Source: Amaurobius ferox
Taxonomy: Eukaryota > Arthropoda > Arachnida > Araneae > Amaurobiidae
Reading direction: 5' to 3'
Length of the DNA: 64,000 nucleotides
Assembly: GCA_951213105.1 (NCBI GenBank)
Contig: OX578152.1
Coordinates: 73,642,180 to 73,706,179, forward strand
In this document: in pieces, positions 23,992-34,086 of the stretch
How positions within the stretch are numbered: position 1 is the first letter of the stretch
Layout of the letters: each line of letters starts with the position of its first letter
Made by a program: the position numbers and the translations under genes
The notes under the pieces: model-generated
The model's database searches: none
Told to the model about the DNA's origin: nothing
What the model saw: only the letters and a program-made list of their open reading frames with translations

Positions 23992-25608
23992 CTAACTTGT
24001 TATTTTAAGTTTCAAGCACGACTCTAGATTTTTATTTGTTAGTTGACTTCTAACTTTACTTTTTATTATATTCATACAAGAGAACGCTTGCTCGCACGAA
24101 TATGTCGACCCGAAGATCGTCAGCACTCCATATGCCAACTTCTTCACCTCACTGTAGCATTCTGGAAGACTATTCCATGTGCCGAATATGAGGGCCTCAA
24201 CTCGCGGAATTTCTTTTACAGCTGTCCACTTGTGCTGCGCAATGCGCATGCATTTCTGGACCCCCAACTCTTCCAACTGGCTCTTGAGTTCTGTGAACTT
24301 GCCATTCCATAAGTATTTCCTTTTCAAATCTAGCAATTGCGTTTGGAGCGATCCAGCATCAATTCCAAATGGCTCAATGTTGATCTCATTTGCTTTTGTG
24401 TTGAGAGGATTTACTATGAACGCGAGAGTACTTATGTTTGTTTTGAATTGCTCGAATCTCTCAGCAAATCCATCCATCATGTTTTTTAAAGCAAGGCTGA
24501 AGTAATTCGTGTCAATAGTTGCATTGGTCTCACCACGATATTGCTTCAGATTTTTAAAATGAAGTAATTTACCGCTTCCCATGTCTTCAACAAAAAGAAG
24601 TAATTTTTTTTCGAAACAAATTACTTCTTCAAGCAAGGTGTAGGCTGGGTTGCCCTTTCCTTGCAGTTTTAGATTTAGTTCATTTAGTTTCATTGTGGTA
24701 TCTACCAAGAAGTTGAATTTTTTCAGCCATTTGTCTTCTTCCAATTCGGGATGGTCAATGCTTTTTTCATGGAGGAATGTTTTTATTTCACTCAAGCACA
24801 AAGCAAAACGTTGCAATACGTTACCTCTGGAAAGCCATCGCACTTTATTGTGCAGAAGTAGGTCAGAAAACTGGCTATCTATTTCTGCAAGGAAATCTTT
24901 AAACTGGCGATGGTAGAGTGCTTTTGCCAAGATGCTGTTAATAATCTTAATTACCAAGTTCATGACCTCAACTATTTCGGCCGGAAATGTTTGGCCACAA
25001 AGCGCTTCTTGATGAATTATGCAGTGAAACGTTAGAATTAAGTGGTTTATTTTTTTCTGAAGAATTGATGTTACCCCTCTATGCATTCCTGTCATACTTC
25101 TGGCTCCATCAGTTGCTATAGAAACGATTTTCTTTATATCGATTCCATTGTCTTCCAGGCATTTTTGCACAGCATTTGCTATATCTTCTCCACGAATTTG
25201 CCCTGAGAGTGGTAGCAATCCTAGCAGTTCTTCTTTTGGACCTTGGGACGACAGATACCTGACGAAAAGGGAAACTTGTGCCGTGTCTTTTATGTCGCAA
25301 GACTCACCTATAGCAAGTGATAAGGCAGAAGCCAGTTGAATGTCTTCCACTTGCATATGTGTTACATTTGAAGACATTTTAGCAGTTCTATCTTGTACTG
25401 TTTTAGCAGATAATGGCAAATCTTTGATTTTTTTCATGATTTCTGCTTTGTTTTTAAACTCACGAAACAGTTCTCCAGATGCACGTATAAAACAATCTTT
25501 GACGTGCTCACCATCTGTGAATGGTTTTCCTCTGTTTGCAATTTCTAATGATACTGCGAAGCTTGCCAGATTTACATTATTGGAAGATTGCGTCCAGTTA
25601 CTTAGCAT
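23992..25608 (-). CDS. hAT transposase, main part
   Basis: 538-residue open frame of a hAT-superfamily transposase, the group often annotated in genomes as 'general transcription factor II-I repeat domain-containing protein 2-like'. It would cut and paste the surrounding element in the nucleus. Visible catalytic features: DIKDTAQVSLFVRY at residues 105-118 (first Asp region), ATDGARSMTG with Asp167 (second acidic residue), the HCIIHQ motif at 195-200, VRW at 256-258 typical of hAT, and the C-terminal dimerisation block GSTYSCEQAFSCMN with Glu506, the expected third acidic residue. All key residues are present. The Met shown is not the true start: the N-terminal zinc finger is in the next reading frame at 25602-25874, separated by a one-base slip in the T7 run 25627-25633. 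The stop lies 253 bp from the left element end. Confidence 0.93.
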   Translation of the reverse strand: MLSNWTQSSNNVNLASFAVSLEIANRGKPFTDGEHVKDCFIRASGELFREFKNKAEIMKKIKDLPLSAKTVQDRTAKMSSNVTHMQVEDIQLASALSLAIGESCDIKDTAQVSLFVRYLSSQGPKEELLGLLPLSGQIRGEDIANAVQKCLEDNGIDIKKIVSIATDGARSMTGMHRGVTSILQKKINHLILTFHCIIHQEALCGQTFPAEIVEVMNLVIKIINSILAKALYHRQFKDFLAEIDSQFSDLLLHNKVRWLSRGNVLQRFALCLSEIKTFLHEKSIDHPELEEDKWLKKFNFLVDTTMKLNELNLKLQGKGNPAYTLLEEVICFEKKLLLFVEDMGSGKLLHFKNLKQYRGETNATIDTNYFSLALKNMMDGFAERFEQFKTNISTLAFIVNPLNTKANEINIEPFGIDAGSLQTQLLDLKRKYLWNGKFTELKSQLEELGVQKCMRIAQHKWTAVKEIPRVEALIFGTWNSLPECYSEVKKLAYGVLTIFGSTYSCEQAFSCMNIIKSKVRSQLTNKNLESCLKLKITS

Positions 25609-25874
25609 GGAACTTGACTGTTGTTGTTTTTTTGGAGCTCTTCAACAGCTTTTTTTCGTGCGTCACCGGTTGGATATTTACCAGCAAACTGGGTATGTTT
25701 TGTAGTGAAGTGTCTCTCCAAATCTGACTTCTTATTGTGTGCGAGTTTTTCGTGGCAAATGAAACAAGTCGGAAGGCCATCTGTGTTGCATATGAATGCA
25801 AACGACTCCGTCCAATCCTGATTGAATTCTCGGTTTTCTTCTTCAGTTCTTCTCTTTTCTTTACCAGATGCCAT
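25602..25874 (-). CDS. hAT transposase, N-terminal zinc-finger part
   Basis: 90-residue frame that starts MASGKEKRR and carries Cys37, Cys40, His55 and His60 in CFICHEKL and ERHFTTKH, a BED/SPIN-type zinc finger expected to bind the element's ends. It runs to a stop six bases beyond the start of the 538-residue frame. In relatives the two parts are one protein of about 620-630 residues. One base more in the A7/T7 homopolymer (25627-25633) would fuse them, so this is either a single inactivating indel or a homopolymer sequencing error. Confidence 0.88.
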   Translation of the reverse strand: MASGKEKRRTEEENREFNQDWTESFAFICNTDGLPTCFICHEKLAHNKKSDLERHFTTKHTQFAGKYPTGDARKKAVEELQKNNNSQVPC

Positions 25875-26510
25875 GCTGGCGCGGAGCTGAAAGAATGACT
25901 TTTTAAAATTTTACTTAGCTATCTAAAGCAGCAAACAATTTATTTACCATTATTACTTCGTTAACACGATCCTCAGATATGTAATTCAATTCTGTTACTG
26001 ATTTTATTATATTATACGCGTACATACAGAGAAGATAATTCGCTTCTAAATCGTATTTTTCTTGAAACAACAAGCGAATAGACACGCAGAAACCGCAAGC
26101 GATTAAATTAACACACATGCAACGTAACGTCGACCGCGATATCCGAGGATGACTGACTGACAACACGTCTAGAGCCTAGACGTGCTGTCTAGACTCTAGA
26201 CGGTGGCTGTTTGGGTGAGACGGAAATAAAATGTAATTGGCTAAAAGATAAACATGTCACGGAGTCTCATCTCTAAGATCAAAATAATAGTTCAAATTTT
26301 TCTCATTTCGATCATGTTAAGCGTAGCGATTTGTAATTAACGATTATGAAAATAGAAGCTATTGAGAAATTAGGTACTTAAAAATATATTTTCTTATTTT
26401 TTAAGGGTTTTGATAATAAATTAATAATTTTTTCGTATGGAACTGGAGAGCCGCAACTTTACATCAAAAGAGCCACATGCGGCTCGCGAGCCGCAGGTTG
26501 CCGACCCCTG

Positions 26511-26604
26511 ATTTAGTGGATACTAGACATAACCGGCGCTAGCCTGGGTGAAGCATTTATTGAATGCCAGATATAGCCGGCGCTAGCCAGGGTGACGCAT
26601 TAGT
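26511..26604. repeat. Satellite array, right block
   Basis: Resumes with ATTTAGTGGATACTAG and two GGCGCTAGCC.GGGTGA.GCAT units, then ends. Confidence 0.85.
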
Positions 26605-26667
26605 CATTGACTCATTTACTGAATCGCTTACTTTCTTATTATTATTATATATATATATATACATACA

Positions 26668-27722
26668 TACAATAATGTCCAAAAGTTAAGAATAGTTACA
26701 GTTTATGTGAAAATTTCAAGAAATCTACATCGGAATGGAAGGAAACGCTATATGCGGGTGTAATAGGGTTATAGAAGAAGAAAACAATGCAAAACAAGGA
26801 TAATAAACGACTTTTATTATCAAAATAAAAGGGTTGAAAGAAAATGGATCACAATATGAGTGTCAAACTCATTGAAACAGAAAGGTTAAAATAATGTGAT
26901 GCTGCAGTTTAACACGGTGTGTGAGAATCTCGAGTAGCCACGCATGCTGCACAACGATTTCCCATACTTTCGATGAGGACTTGGATGAGTTTGATGCCCA
27001 AAGTTTCAAGCCTCACCGAGAGCAATTTTCAATCCCGGAACGGAGCTTGGTGGGTGGCGGAGGATTGCAAGATGTCTCCCGAGTATATCCCACACATGCT
27101 CTATTGGATTCAGATCAGGAGAGTTGGCAGGCTACTGCATGTGCTGGATATCTTCAGTTTGAAAGAAGTTGTCGATCAAGGCCGCACGGTGAGGAGGTGC
27201 GTTATAATTCAAGAATATGAAATCAGGACCAACAGCACCTCGAAACAATCGAACGGTAGGCTCAAGGACTTCGTCTCTGTATCTTTGACCGGTAACCGAC
27301 CCCGTGTCAAAAATGTGGAGGCCTGTGCGGCTGTCCATCATGATGCTTGCCCAGACCATGACTCCCCAAACGGAAAACGTTGTCTTTCCGTGATGTTTCC
27401 GGTGTGAAAACGCGTTTCACGTTCTCTCCAGATCGTGATACGACGAGAATCAGTTTGCAGGCTAAACCTGGACTCGTCACTGAACATGACATTGCCCCAC
27501 TGTTGTCCACTTCACTGCCGATGTTCCAAACTCCACTGTAAACGCCGTTTCTGTGCAGACGTCATGGAGATGCAAACTGCTGATCATCTGGCATAAAGAC
27601 CAACATGTCTGAGTCTCCTGTAAACAGTTTGTCATGAAACGGTGACTCCTCTGGCGGCTGTCAGGCCTGAACCCAGTTGTCTGGCAGAACAATTCCTCTG
27701 ACGACTGATTGTGGAGAATCAT
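26668..27722 (-). mobile_element. Truncated Tc1-like element
   Basis: The left end AATAATGTCCAAAAGTTAAG beside TA-rich sequence looks like a Tc1 terminal repeat. The transposase reads on the minus strand and stops near 27722 without a second terminus, so the element is 5'-truncated. Confidence 0.85.
26993..27500 (-). pseudogene. Tc1 transposase pseudogene
   Basis: Recognisable Tc1/mariner blocks in order: FSDESRFSL (first catalytic Asp), ITIWRE, a frame change near 27360, then MVWASIMMDSRTGLHIF, VRLFRGAVGPDF, NYNAPPHRA and SPDLNPIEHVWD (third acidic residue Glu intact). In active relatives the NYNA position reads DDNA, so the second catalytic Asp is lost. A TGG to TAG change interrupts the frame at EDIQHMQ-stop-PANSPD. 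Three independent lesions make it non-functional. Confidence 0.9.
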
Positions 27723-27792
27723 AGTATCGATTGTATCTATATTAACTCCAAATTTTTCGCATTATACGAATTATGCTTATCTTTTGGACATG

Positions 27793-27841
<49 letters not shown>
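27793..27841. repeat. (TA)n microsatellite
   Basis: About 24 TA units, followed at 27886-27900 by a C-run. Confidence 0.95.
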
Positions 27842-27843
<2 letters not shown>

Positions 27844-28079
27844 CAGCCTTCCCAAAATGTGGTGATGTTAGTCATGTGATGAGTCACCCCCCCCCCCCCC
27901 AATCAGAATGATTTTTGTGCCAGTGATGTTTTATGCCAGTCCTGTTTCTGCTTTGCGTAAGACTGCGCGTTTGTGAAGAAATGCAAAGCGCCATCTAGCG
28001 CATAACCGCTTCACTTGCGACCATGCATTCTATGATCAAAAGCTTTTGTTTTGAAGTGTTCTATCACCCCTGAAAGTTT

Positions 28080-28138
28080 CCCGACCGTCCAAATAGTTGC
28101 TCAAGTCCTCAGGATGAGTCGGACGGTCTGGATCTTCA
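28080..28138 (+). mobile_element. 59-bp SINE 3'-end insertion with TSD
   Basis: CGACCGTCCAAATAGTTGCTC through GTCGGACGGTCTGGATCTTC matches the 15061-15110 insertion and the 3' end of the 44-kb SINE. ACCCCTGAAAGTTT flanks it at 28066-28079 and 28139-28152. Confidence 0.85.
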
Positions 28139-28159
28139 ACCCCTGAAAGTTTGTTGCAT

Positions 28160-28490
28160 TAGTTTTGAAACACGCTTTATATAGAACGGGGAAGATTTTT
28201 CAATGTAAATATCTTCGAAAATGTGGTTAATTATAAATTAAATTAATAAATTTTGAATGTTATTCGGAACACATAGTCTTCGATTTGTTTAGTCATATTG
28301 GTTTTCACGAAAATCGTCAGTGTTAATTTCAATGTCCCTATGCACATTCAAACGGCAAATGTAGTCAGTCTTTTTGAACCAGTTACGTTCCTCGCATAAG
28401 TTTCCACTCTTTTAATTCTTGAGAAGCTCCTCTCACTGAATACTATGGTGATAGGCATCACTACCAAAATTGAAAAAAAAAATTTATATA
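28160..28490 (-). pseudogene. hAT C-terminal domain remnant, copy 1
   Basis: One minus-strand frame near 28480 reads SERSFSRIKRVETYARN, the hAT dimerisation block, followed by a frame change and VHRDIEIN. It parallels the remnant at 29190-29470 in protein and flanking DNA (GAAGATTTTTCAATGT), so two related elements, or a duplication of one 3' end, lie side by side. Confidence 0.75.
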
Positions 28491-29053
28491 CTTAAATGAA
28501 CTTTGGAACTATCTGTGGTTAATTGTTCTACTTGTTTCATTTAGATGCTGCGGCCTTAATCAACGCAGCGTTCTAGATATGTGTAACTAGCCAGGTACTT
28601 TTCGATTGATTAAACGAAATGCATTTTTATATAGGATATATTTTTACAATTTTATCGGTGTATATAGACTTTACGAAAAAATACTGCACTTATTATTATT
28701 CTCATATTTCGTGAGGTGATAGAATTATGTTGTCAATTTTAAGCTTTATTAAAGACTATCCAATTAACTGTAGTCGAAAAATCTTATGCCCTGTCAGTTT
28801 ATAAATAAAATAGAATTTAGACTTGAAATGGCAAAATTAGTGCCGATCTGAAGTCCACACTGAAAACTTATTTCAATTTGCGTATTATTTTTCCTTAGTT
28901 AGTTTGGCACCTGCGGAAGTAGTAATTTGGAATGAAATCATCTAATTGAAAATTTATGCCGATCTTTCATATCCATTGCAAATAGATACTATTTCAACGT
29001 GGCAAGTAAACGCCGAAAGCTAAAATTAGAAGTAGATAAATGTGGGCGTGGCC
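28491..29053. other. Unassigned DNA between hAT remnants
   Basis: AT-rich; may be debris of the same hAT family. No clear frame. Confidence 0.35.
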
Positions 29054-29189
29054 CAGTAGCGTAGCTAGGAATTAATATTTTGTTCGTGGGAGTGGCCAAA
29101 ATGTTTCTCTGGTTGGGGAATCTCCCTTTCTGAATAAATGCAGTATTGGAAATATTACCGAATTGCACGAATATATGTAGGACGTAGAA

Positions 29190-29470
29190 GATTTTTCAAT
29201 GTTAATGTGGTAAAATATGGATTATAATTTAAATCCATAAACTTTGAATTTTATTTCAAACATACTCTTCGGTTTGTTTGGGTATATTGGTTTACAATAT
29301 CTTCAACGTTAATTTCAATGTCCCTGTACACATTCATAACGGCTAATGCAGTCAGTTTTTCTGAAACAGTTTTGTTCCTCAGATAATTTTCTAATCTTTT
29401 AAGTGTTGAAAAGCTCGGACAGATACCATGATGACAGGAATCACTGCCAAAATTGAAAGTACAATTATCA
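29190..29470 (-). pseudogene. hAT dimerisation domain of DUF4371-type transposase
   Basis: LSILAVIPV, then LKRLENYLRNKTVSEKLTAL and MNVYRDIEINVEDIVN, the C-terminal hAT domain. The usual ATAERSFS motif is degraded to MVSVRAFQ with a frame change. Ends near 29250. Confidence 0.85.
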
Positions 29471-29479
29471 TATTCTTAG

Positions 29480-29969
29480 ACGAATCACCTGCTTGAGGAC
29501 TTCACCAGCCCATCTTGTAGGATCTGGGGGTGCTTTTCCAGTGTGCGTTCCACAAGTCCCACTCTGTCTCCAATACGTTCAAGCTTGTGTGCAGAATCTC
29601 CTCTTTATAGAATTGCATGACAGGTACAATATCTAAAATTTCTTTATGTAGTACATTTGATGATAAAATTCAATAAATACCCAAACTATTTGTTTCTATG
29701 GCTTGAAAACCTTTCTTGAAGCGATGCAGAAATTTCATCGAGAAATGGAACAAACACTGTTCGCCTATAGTATCCTTCGGACGTTTCAACATCTACATTA
29801 CATCGACATATTTACCATCCTTACCAGCCTTGGAACTGATAGTACCCCTACGTTGGATATAATGTCCTCAGCTTTGTAGAACAATTTTGAAAGTTCGTCT
29901 GCATTTGAAGAACTGTTATCTCCACTAAAGCCACTTTGTTCATCGCAGAACTGAGATCCAGCATCTCCT
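29480..29969 (-). pseudogene. DUF4371-type hAT transposase, middle fragment
   Basis: VDVETSEGYYRRTVFVPFLD and QERFSSHRNK are hallmark sequences of this transposase group. Several stops and frame changes surround them. Confidence 0.85.
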
Positions 29970-30435
29970 CACACAGCACATTGCATCCAAATTCTGGATT
30001 ACATCTAGATTACACTCTATAGATGTAATCTGGATCATCCAAAACATATCCAAAATCATATCCAGTGAATGACGTATATTGACGTCTAATTGATATCCAG
30101 GTGTTACTCCAGACACCACCTATGGATATCCAAAGGATAATTATCTGGACGAAAAGTGGATGTGCAATAGACGTATAGTGGGTCATCCATATCACATCTA
30201 CTGCTCATCCAAATTACATCCAGATTGACGTCTAATGGATATACACACATGGATGTGCATTGGACTTTACTGGATCATTCAGATTACGTTCATACATCCA
30301 TATTATTCGGCGATTTATTTTATATTCTAATGTGTTCTTATAAAATAGAGCTTAAAAATGATGAAAAATTTTGAACATAGCAGATTTATTTTGCAAAAAC
30401 ATAACTTTAATTTTTCTACTGCTAATTTCTTTTGT

Positions 30436-30520
30436 TACGTTCCTAGATTCGAACCCGCTATGTGCTGTGAGCGTTGGAGGAACCCTACTTCTTTATCCAC
30501 TATACGACACTGTGTAACTT
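30436..30520 (-). other. tRNA-like segment
   Basis: On the minus strand GTATAGTGGATAAAG is A-box-like and GCGGGTTCGAATCTAGG contains a perfect B box about 50 nt later. No complete cloverleaf is evident; probably a SINE head. Confidence 0.45.
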
Positions 30521-30956
30521 AACTTTTGTAAGCCAAAATAATAATATAACAATCGTTTATAAATGTATTATGTTGTAATTCTAGATCAAATAAATTCAAG
30601 TTATTTTTATTTTCTAAGATATCAGAATAAGAATTAGGCTAGTTATAAGAAATGAATACTCAGATAATTATTTTTTACACACTTTATATAAAATTTGAAT
30701 ACTATACTTTGTGATTTTCTTCTCATCAGCCTAAGTTTCATTTTTGGAAGTGCTGCATCAGTGCTGCATAATGACAGTTACTTGGTTATTATTTAAATGC
30801 CGCCACTGAGCTGTAATGACGAAAATATGAATTTATATTGTCCCCATACTATGATAATATAAATTAATAAAAATATCTGAACATTGCAATAAATTTCAGT
30901 AAGAGTATAGTAAAATTGCTAGCTTGATTATCGTTTTGATTTTAACAAGTTTAAAC

Positions 30957-30988
30957 TTATGTTGAATCACGTACGTGATTCAACATAA
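30957..30988. repeat. 32-bp perfect palindrome
   Basis: TTATGTTGAATCACGT followed at once by ACGTGATTCAACATAA: 16-bp arms and no spacer. Confidence 0.97.
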
Positions 30989-31544
30989 CATTAACAGGTA
31001 TTTTATAAATTTTAGAATACTAAATATAGAATAAACAAATTTAACTTGAAAAATACAATTACGATAGGAGTCACAGAGGTCATGATGATAAGGTAAAGAG
31101 TAAAATGCTGCACAGTGTTTCATTGCGCAGCTTGATTTTGTTGAATGCAGTATTGATCCATTTTTCATCCATGATGGATGTAACATGGATGTGTACTTTA
31201 TCCATATATTACGTCGTCTATGGTTGTGCAGGGGAAGTAAAATCTGGTTCATCCAGAGCATGCAATTTATGGACGTAAATTAGATGAGGAGACGGAATTG
31301 GTCCATTTCTCGACCATGGTGGATGTAATATGGACTATGTCGTCCAAAACATCCATATTACATCCATCATGGACAAAAAATGGACCAATACCGCGTTCAT
31401 CATGCAGAACGTGTAATTTTTGGACGTAATATGTATGGATGATCCAGATTATGTTACTTATGGACATCTATTGGATGAATATTTTTATGTGTGGACGTGT
31501 CCTGAATTAATGGGATGCAATCTGGATATTTGTGCTGTGTGGGT

Positions 31545-31738
31545 CCTTTTGTAGATTCCTTGATAAATCGTAAGTTAATGAGAGCATTTTTGTCATGACT
31601 GTTAACTTGATGATACATCCAAAACAGCACACGTTTGTATAGAGACTGGCAGCCTTACTTGACGTGTCACTTTTGCTTTCTATTATTTCCTTTAATTCTG
31701 CAACAAGGCATTGAAAAGAATCTGAAAATACAATAACT
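31545..31738 (-). pseudogene. DUF4371-type hAT transposase, fragment
   Basis: Minus-strand frame with LVAELKEIIESKSDTSSKA, ASLYTNVCCF and MLSLTYDLSRNLQKD, matching the region between the catalytic centre and the DVETP block. It ends where the 1572-bp element begins. Confidence 0.75.
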
Positions 31739-33691
31739 CAGGGGTGGGGAATTCCACTCGCCAGCTCGCCATTGGCGAATTCGGTTTTTCACTTGGCGAT
31801 TTCAATTTTATTTCAGTCGCAAAATTTTAAAATTCTGCCTTAAAGCAAGCCTTATTGCACAAAAAACGGAGACTTCCCAAAGGCTTGAAACACGTGGCAG
31901 ACTGCAAATTTCGACATAATTAAGGTTCGAAATCGGTTGCGAGCGGTCACCGTGCATTGAAAATCGGTTTATGCAATAACCATCTGGATCTGTGCGTTGT
32001 GTATCGCGTTTAAGAAGGGCCGGCCCTTTGGCCTTCACCCGCGGAGAATACAGAACTAGCTCTTCCCGCGAAGTTTCTGACCGCGTGTTACTACCTCCCC
32101 TTTCCCCAAAATAATAATAATAGGTTAAAACAGTGATCTAGCGCCAAAGAAAAGCTACATCTACTCCATTCCTCCATTTAAAGAAATAAAATAAACAAAT
32201 ACATCCCGTCTTCCAATAGATAAAGTCTTTCAAAGTTGTTTTTATTTATTATTTATCAACTTAAAGTTCTGCAGATTTGATCTCGGTAAGCATTTTTGCT
32301 CTAAACCTAATACTTAATTTAGCTTTCTGGACTACGTTTTTTTTTCATTTACTCTTTGCGCTGTTATTTGCAGGAGCATGCATTTGTTTATGTTACCTCT
32401 GTCAAAACACAGGCTAATTGAAGGGGGAAAGACAATTTATGTAATTAGCCCTTTTCAGTAGCTTCGATCTTTGCCAGCTTTAATGAAATATGGAAGAACG
32501 TATTTGGCTCATGTTTAATCGCTTCCGGCGACCAGCCTTGCTGCTGTTTGAAAAAAATCTTAACTTTTAATAGAATTTTTGCAGTAGCCTGTCGATCGCG
32601 CGCGCAAGTCACGGCTAAAGACACAGTTCATAAAGTAGGTGTTTATCACGCAGCCCCGCTACGCATGAAAGTCACGGCTAACGGCGCAGGGCATGAAGTA
32701 ACTTTCTACCATTCACCTCCGCTACGCATGTATGCCTCGGCTAACAGTGCAATTCATGAAGTAGCTGTCTGTCGCACACCTCAGATACGCGCGCAAGTCA
32801 TGGCTTGCGGCGCAGTTCATGAAGTAGCTGTCAATCGATCTGCTAGACGCGAAAGTCACGACTAACGAGACAGTTCACGAAGTAGGTGTTGATCGCACAC
32901 CTCCGTTACGCACGAAAGTCGCGGCTAACGGGACAGTTCATGGTATAGCTGTCGATCGCACACATCCGTTGCACGTGCAGACCACACATAACGGTGTAGT
33001 ACCTGAAGTAGCTGTCAATCGCGCAAAAGTCACGGTTGACGGTGCAGTTCATAAAGTAGTTATCAATCGTGCACTTCCGTTACGCGCACAGTTGATGAAA
33101 TATCTGTTAACCGCATACCCGGGCGCTACGCGGGCTCATCGCTAATAGTGCGGCTGTTGCAAGGATACGTTCAATTTTACTCTGTAACTTAGTGCCTTTA
33201 ATTATTTTAAATGATCTTTTGGGGTAATAGCATCCTGGCCTGCTTCAATTCTGGGGAAGACTCTGACTGGTAATAAACCATCTATATTTATTTTTTTAAA
33301 TAACAGCTAACGTTTCAACATCATAAAGTACTACATTATAAAATAAATGAATCTGTTATTCTATGCATGTCCTATTAATGTTGCTACCAGTGCTACATAT
33401 ACTTAGATATGTGCTCAAGTTTAAATGATTATTTATAGCAAAAATTAAGTTGTTTGCACATTTTAATAAAAAAAGCTATGAACGTATAGCAATATACATA
33501 ATTTTATTATTTTTGGTATTGTATTTAGATTTATGCGAAATGCATTAAAGTGAATGTAAAAATTGCATTTTGGGGTGTTATTTCTTTTTGCTTATAAAAA
33601 TTGAGAACCTTGAACAGTGCAACAGTGCGTGCAATTTGGTAGGTAAATTTTTTTCTGGCTGGTAAGAATTTCTAATAATTCCCCACCCCCG
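31739..33691. mobile_element. Non-autonomous hAT element, 1953 bp
   Basis: Ends CAGGGGTGGGGAATT and AATTCCCCACCCCCG (14 of 15 inverted). Perfect 8-bp duplication CAATAACT at 31731-31738 and 33692-33699, inside the older transposase gene. The interior has no transposase and includes a GC-rich 63-bp minisatellite. Confidence 0.93.
32585..33160 (+). repeat. 63-bp minisatellite, about nine units
   Basis: Units carry CGTTACGC, AAAGTCACGGCTAACGG, GCAGTTCATGAAGTAGCTGT and CGATCGCACACCTC in order. The period is three times 21, so the frame at 32548-32865 encodes a 21-residue repeat (KVTANGAGHEVTFYHSPPLR and variants) that stays open for about four units; later units contain stops. Confidence 0.88.
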
Positions 33692-33699
33692 CAATAACT

Positions 33700-34020
33700 G
33701 CATCATGTATCTCGATTCACTGATTCCCACAATAATTGCAAAAAAAAAGTCTATTAGACATTCCAGCAGCCTCTAACTCATTTTTCAAAAATCTAGAGCG
33801 CTTTGCTAACACTCTGAAGAAATTGCTCACTTCATATATTGTAAAAGATTTTTTGAATATTTGATGTTTTAGTAGCATCATTAATACAAAGATTTAGGCT
33901 GTGAGATGAACTGTGAGTAAAAACAGCCGTAGGAAAATACTTTCGAATAACAGACTGAACTTCATTAAATACTCCATTCATTATTGAAGCGCCGTCTACC
34001 AGTTTGAAAATTGCATAATT
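33700..34020 (-). pseudogene. DUF4371-type hAT transposase, catalytic fragment
   Basis: VDGASIMNGVFNEVQ carries the catalytic Asp block and THSSSHSLNLCINDA the conserved His block. After SNIQKIFYNI a stop and frame change lead to YEVSNFFRVLAKRSRFLKNE. Only this N-terminal half of the catalytic domain remains here. Confidence 0.88.
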
Positions 34021-34086
34021 ATATATATATATATATAAATATATATATAAATAAAAATTAAAGGATTTTAATCGAAAATAATGCAT

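Larger units (their letters stand above)
23739..26510 (-). mobile_element. Nearly complete hAT transposon, 2772 bp
   Basis: Both ends carry the identical 16-bp inverted repeat CAGGGGTCGGCAACCT. The 8-bp target duplication ATTTAGTG lies at 23731-23738 and 26511-26518, and the joined flank restores an ordinary satellite monomer. The element encodes one transposase on the minus strand, split by a single frameshift. Perfect ends, perfect duplication and an almost intact gene mark a recent insertion. Confidence 0.95.
29970..31541. mobile_element. 1572-bp element with ATCCA-rich subterminal regions
   Basis: Perfect 11-bp ends CACACAGCACA and TGTGCTGTGTG. About 350 bp inside each end are dense in ATCCA/TGGAT motifs in both orientations (GGATTACATCTAG, CATCCATATTACATCCA and so on); the centre is AT-rich and holds a 32-bp palindrome and a tRNA-like segment. 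It interrupts the older hAT coding sequence. No transposase; no clean target duplication seen. Clustered subterminal motifs resemble transposase-binding arrays of some DNA transposons, but I cannot name the superfamily. Confidence 0.75.
29054..34020 (-). mobile_element. Decayed DUF4371/ZMYM1-type hAT transposon with nested inserts
   Basis: The left end CAGTAGCGTAGCTAGGA resembles the CAGTGGCGTAGC terminus of this hAT group. The transposase is read on the minus strand in four pieces (about 34020-33700, 31738-31545, 29969-29480 and 29470-29190) separated by two later insertions (31739-33691 and 29970-31541). The far terminus was not found. Confidence 0.75.

Noticed and set aside
25915..26166. 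An extra transposon gene upstream of the hAT transposase
   Set aside because: This 83-residue frame lies in the 5' untranslated part of the element and shows no known motif.
32548..32865. A 105-residue repeat protein
   Set aside because: The frame follows the 63-bp minisatellite inside a hAT element and closes in later units; no start context or conservation evidence.
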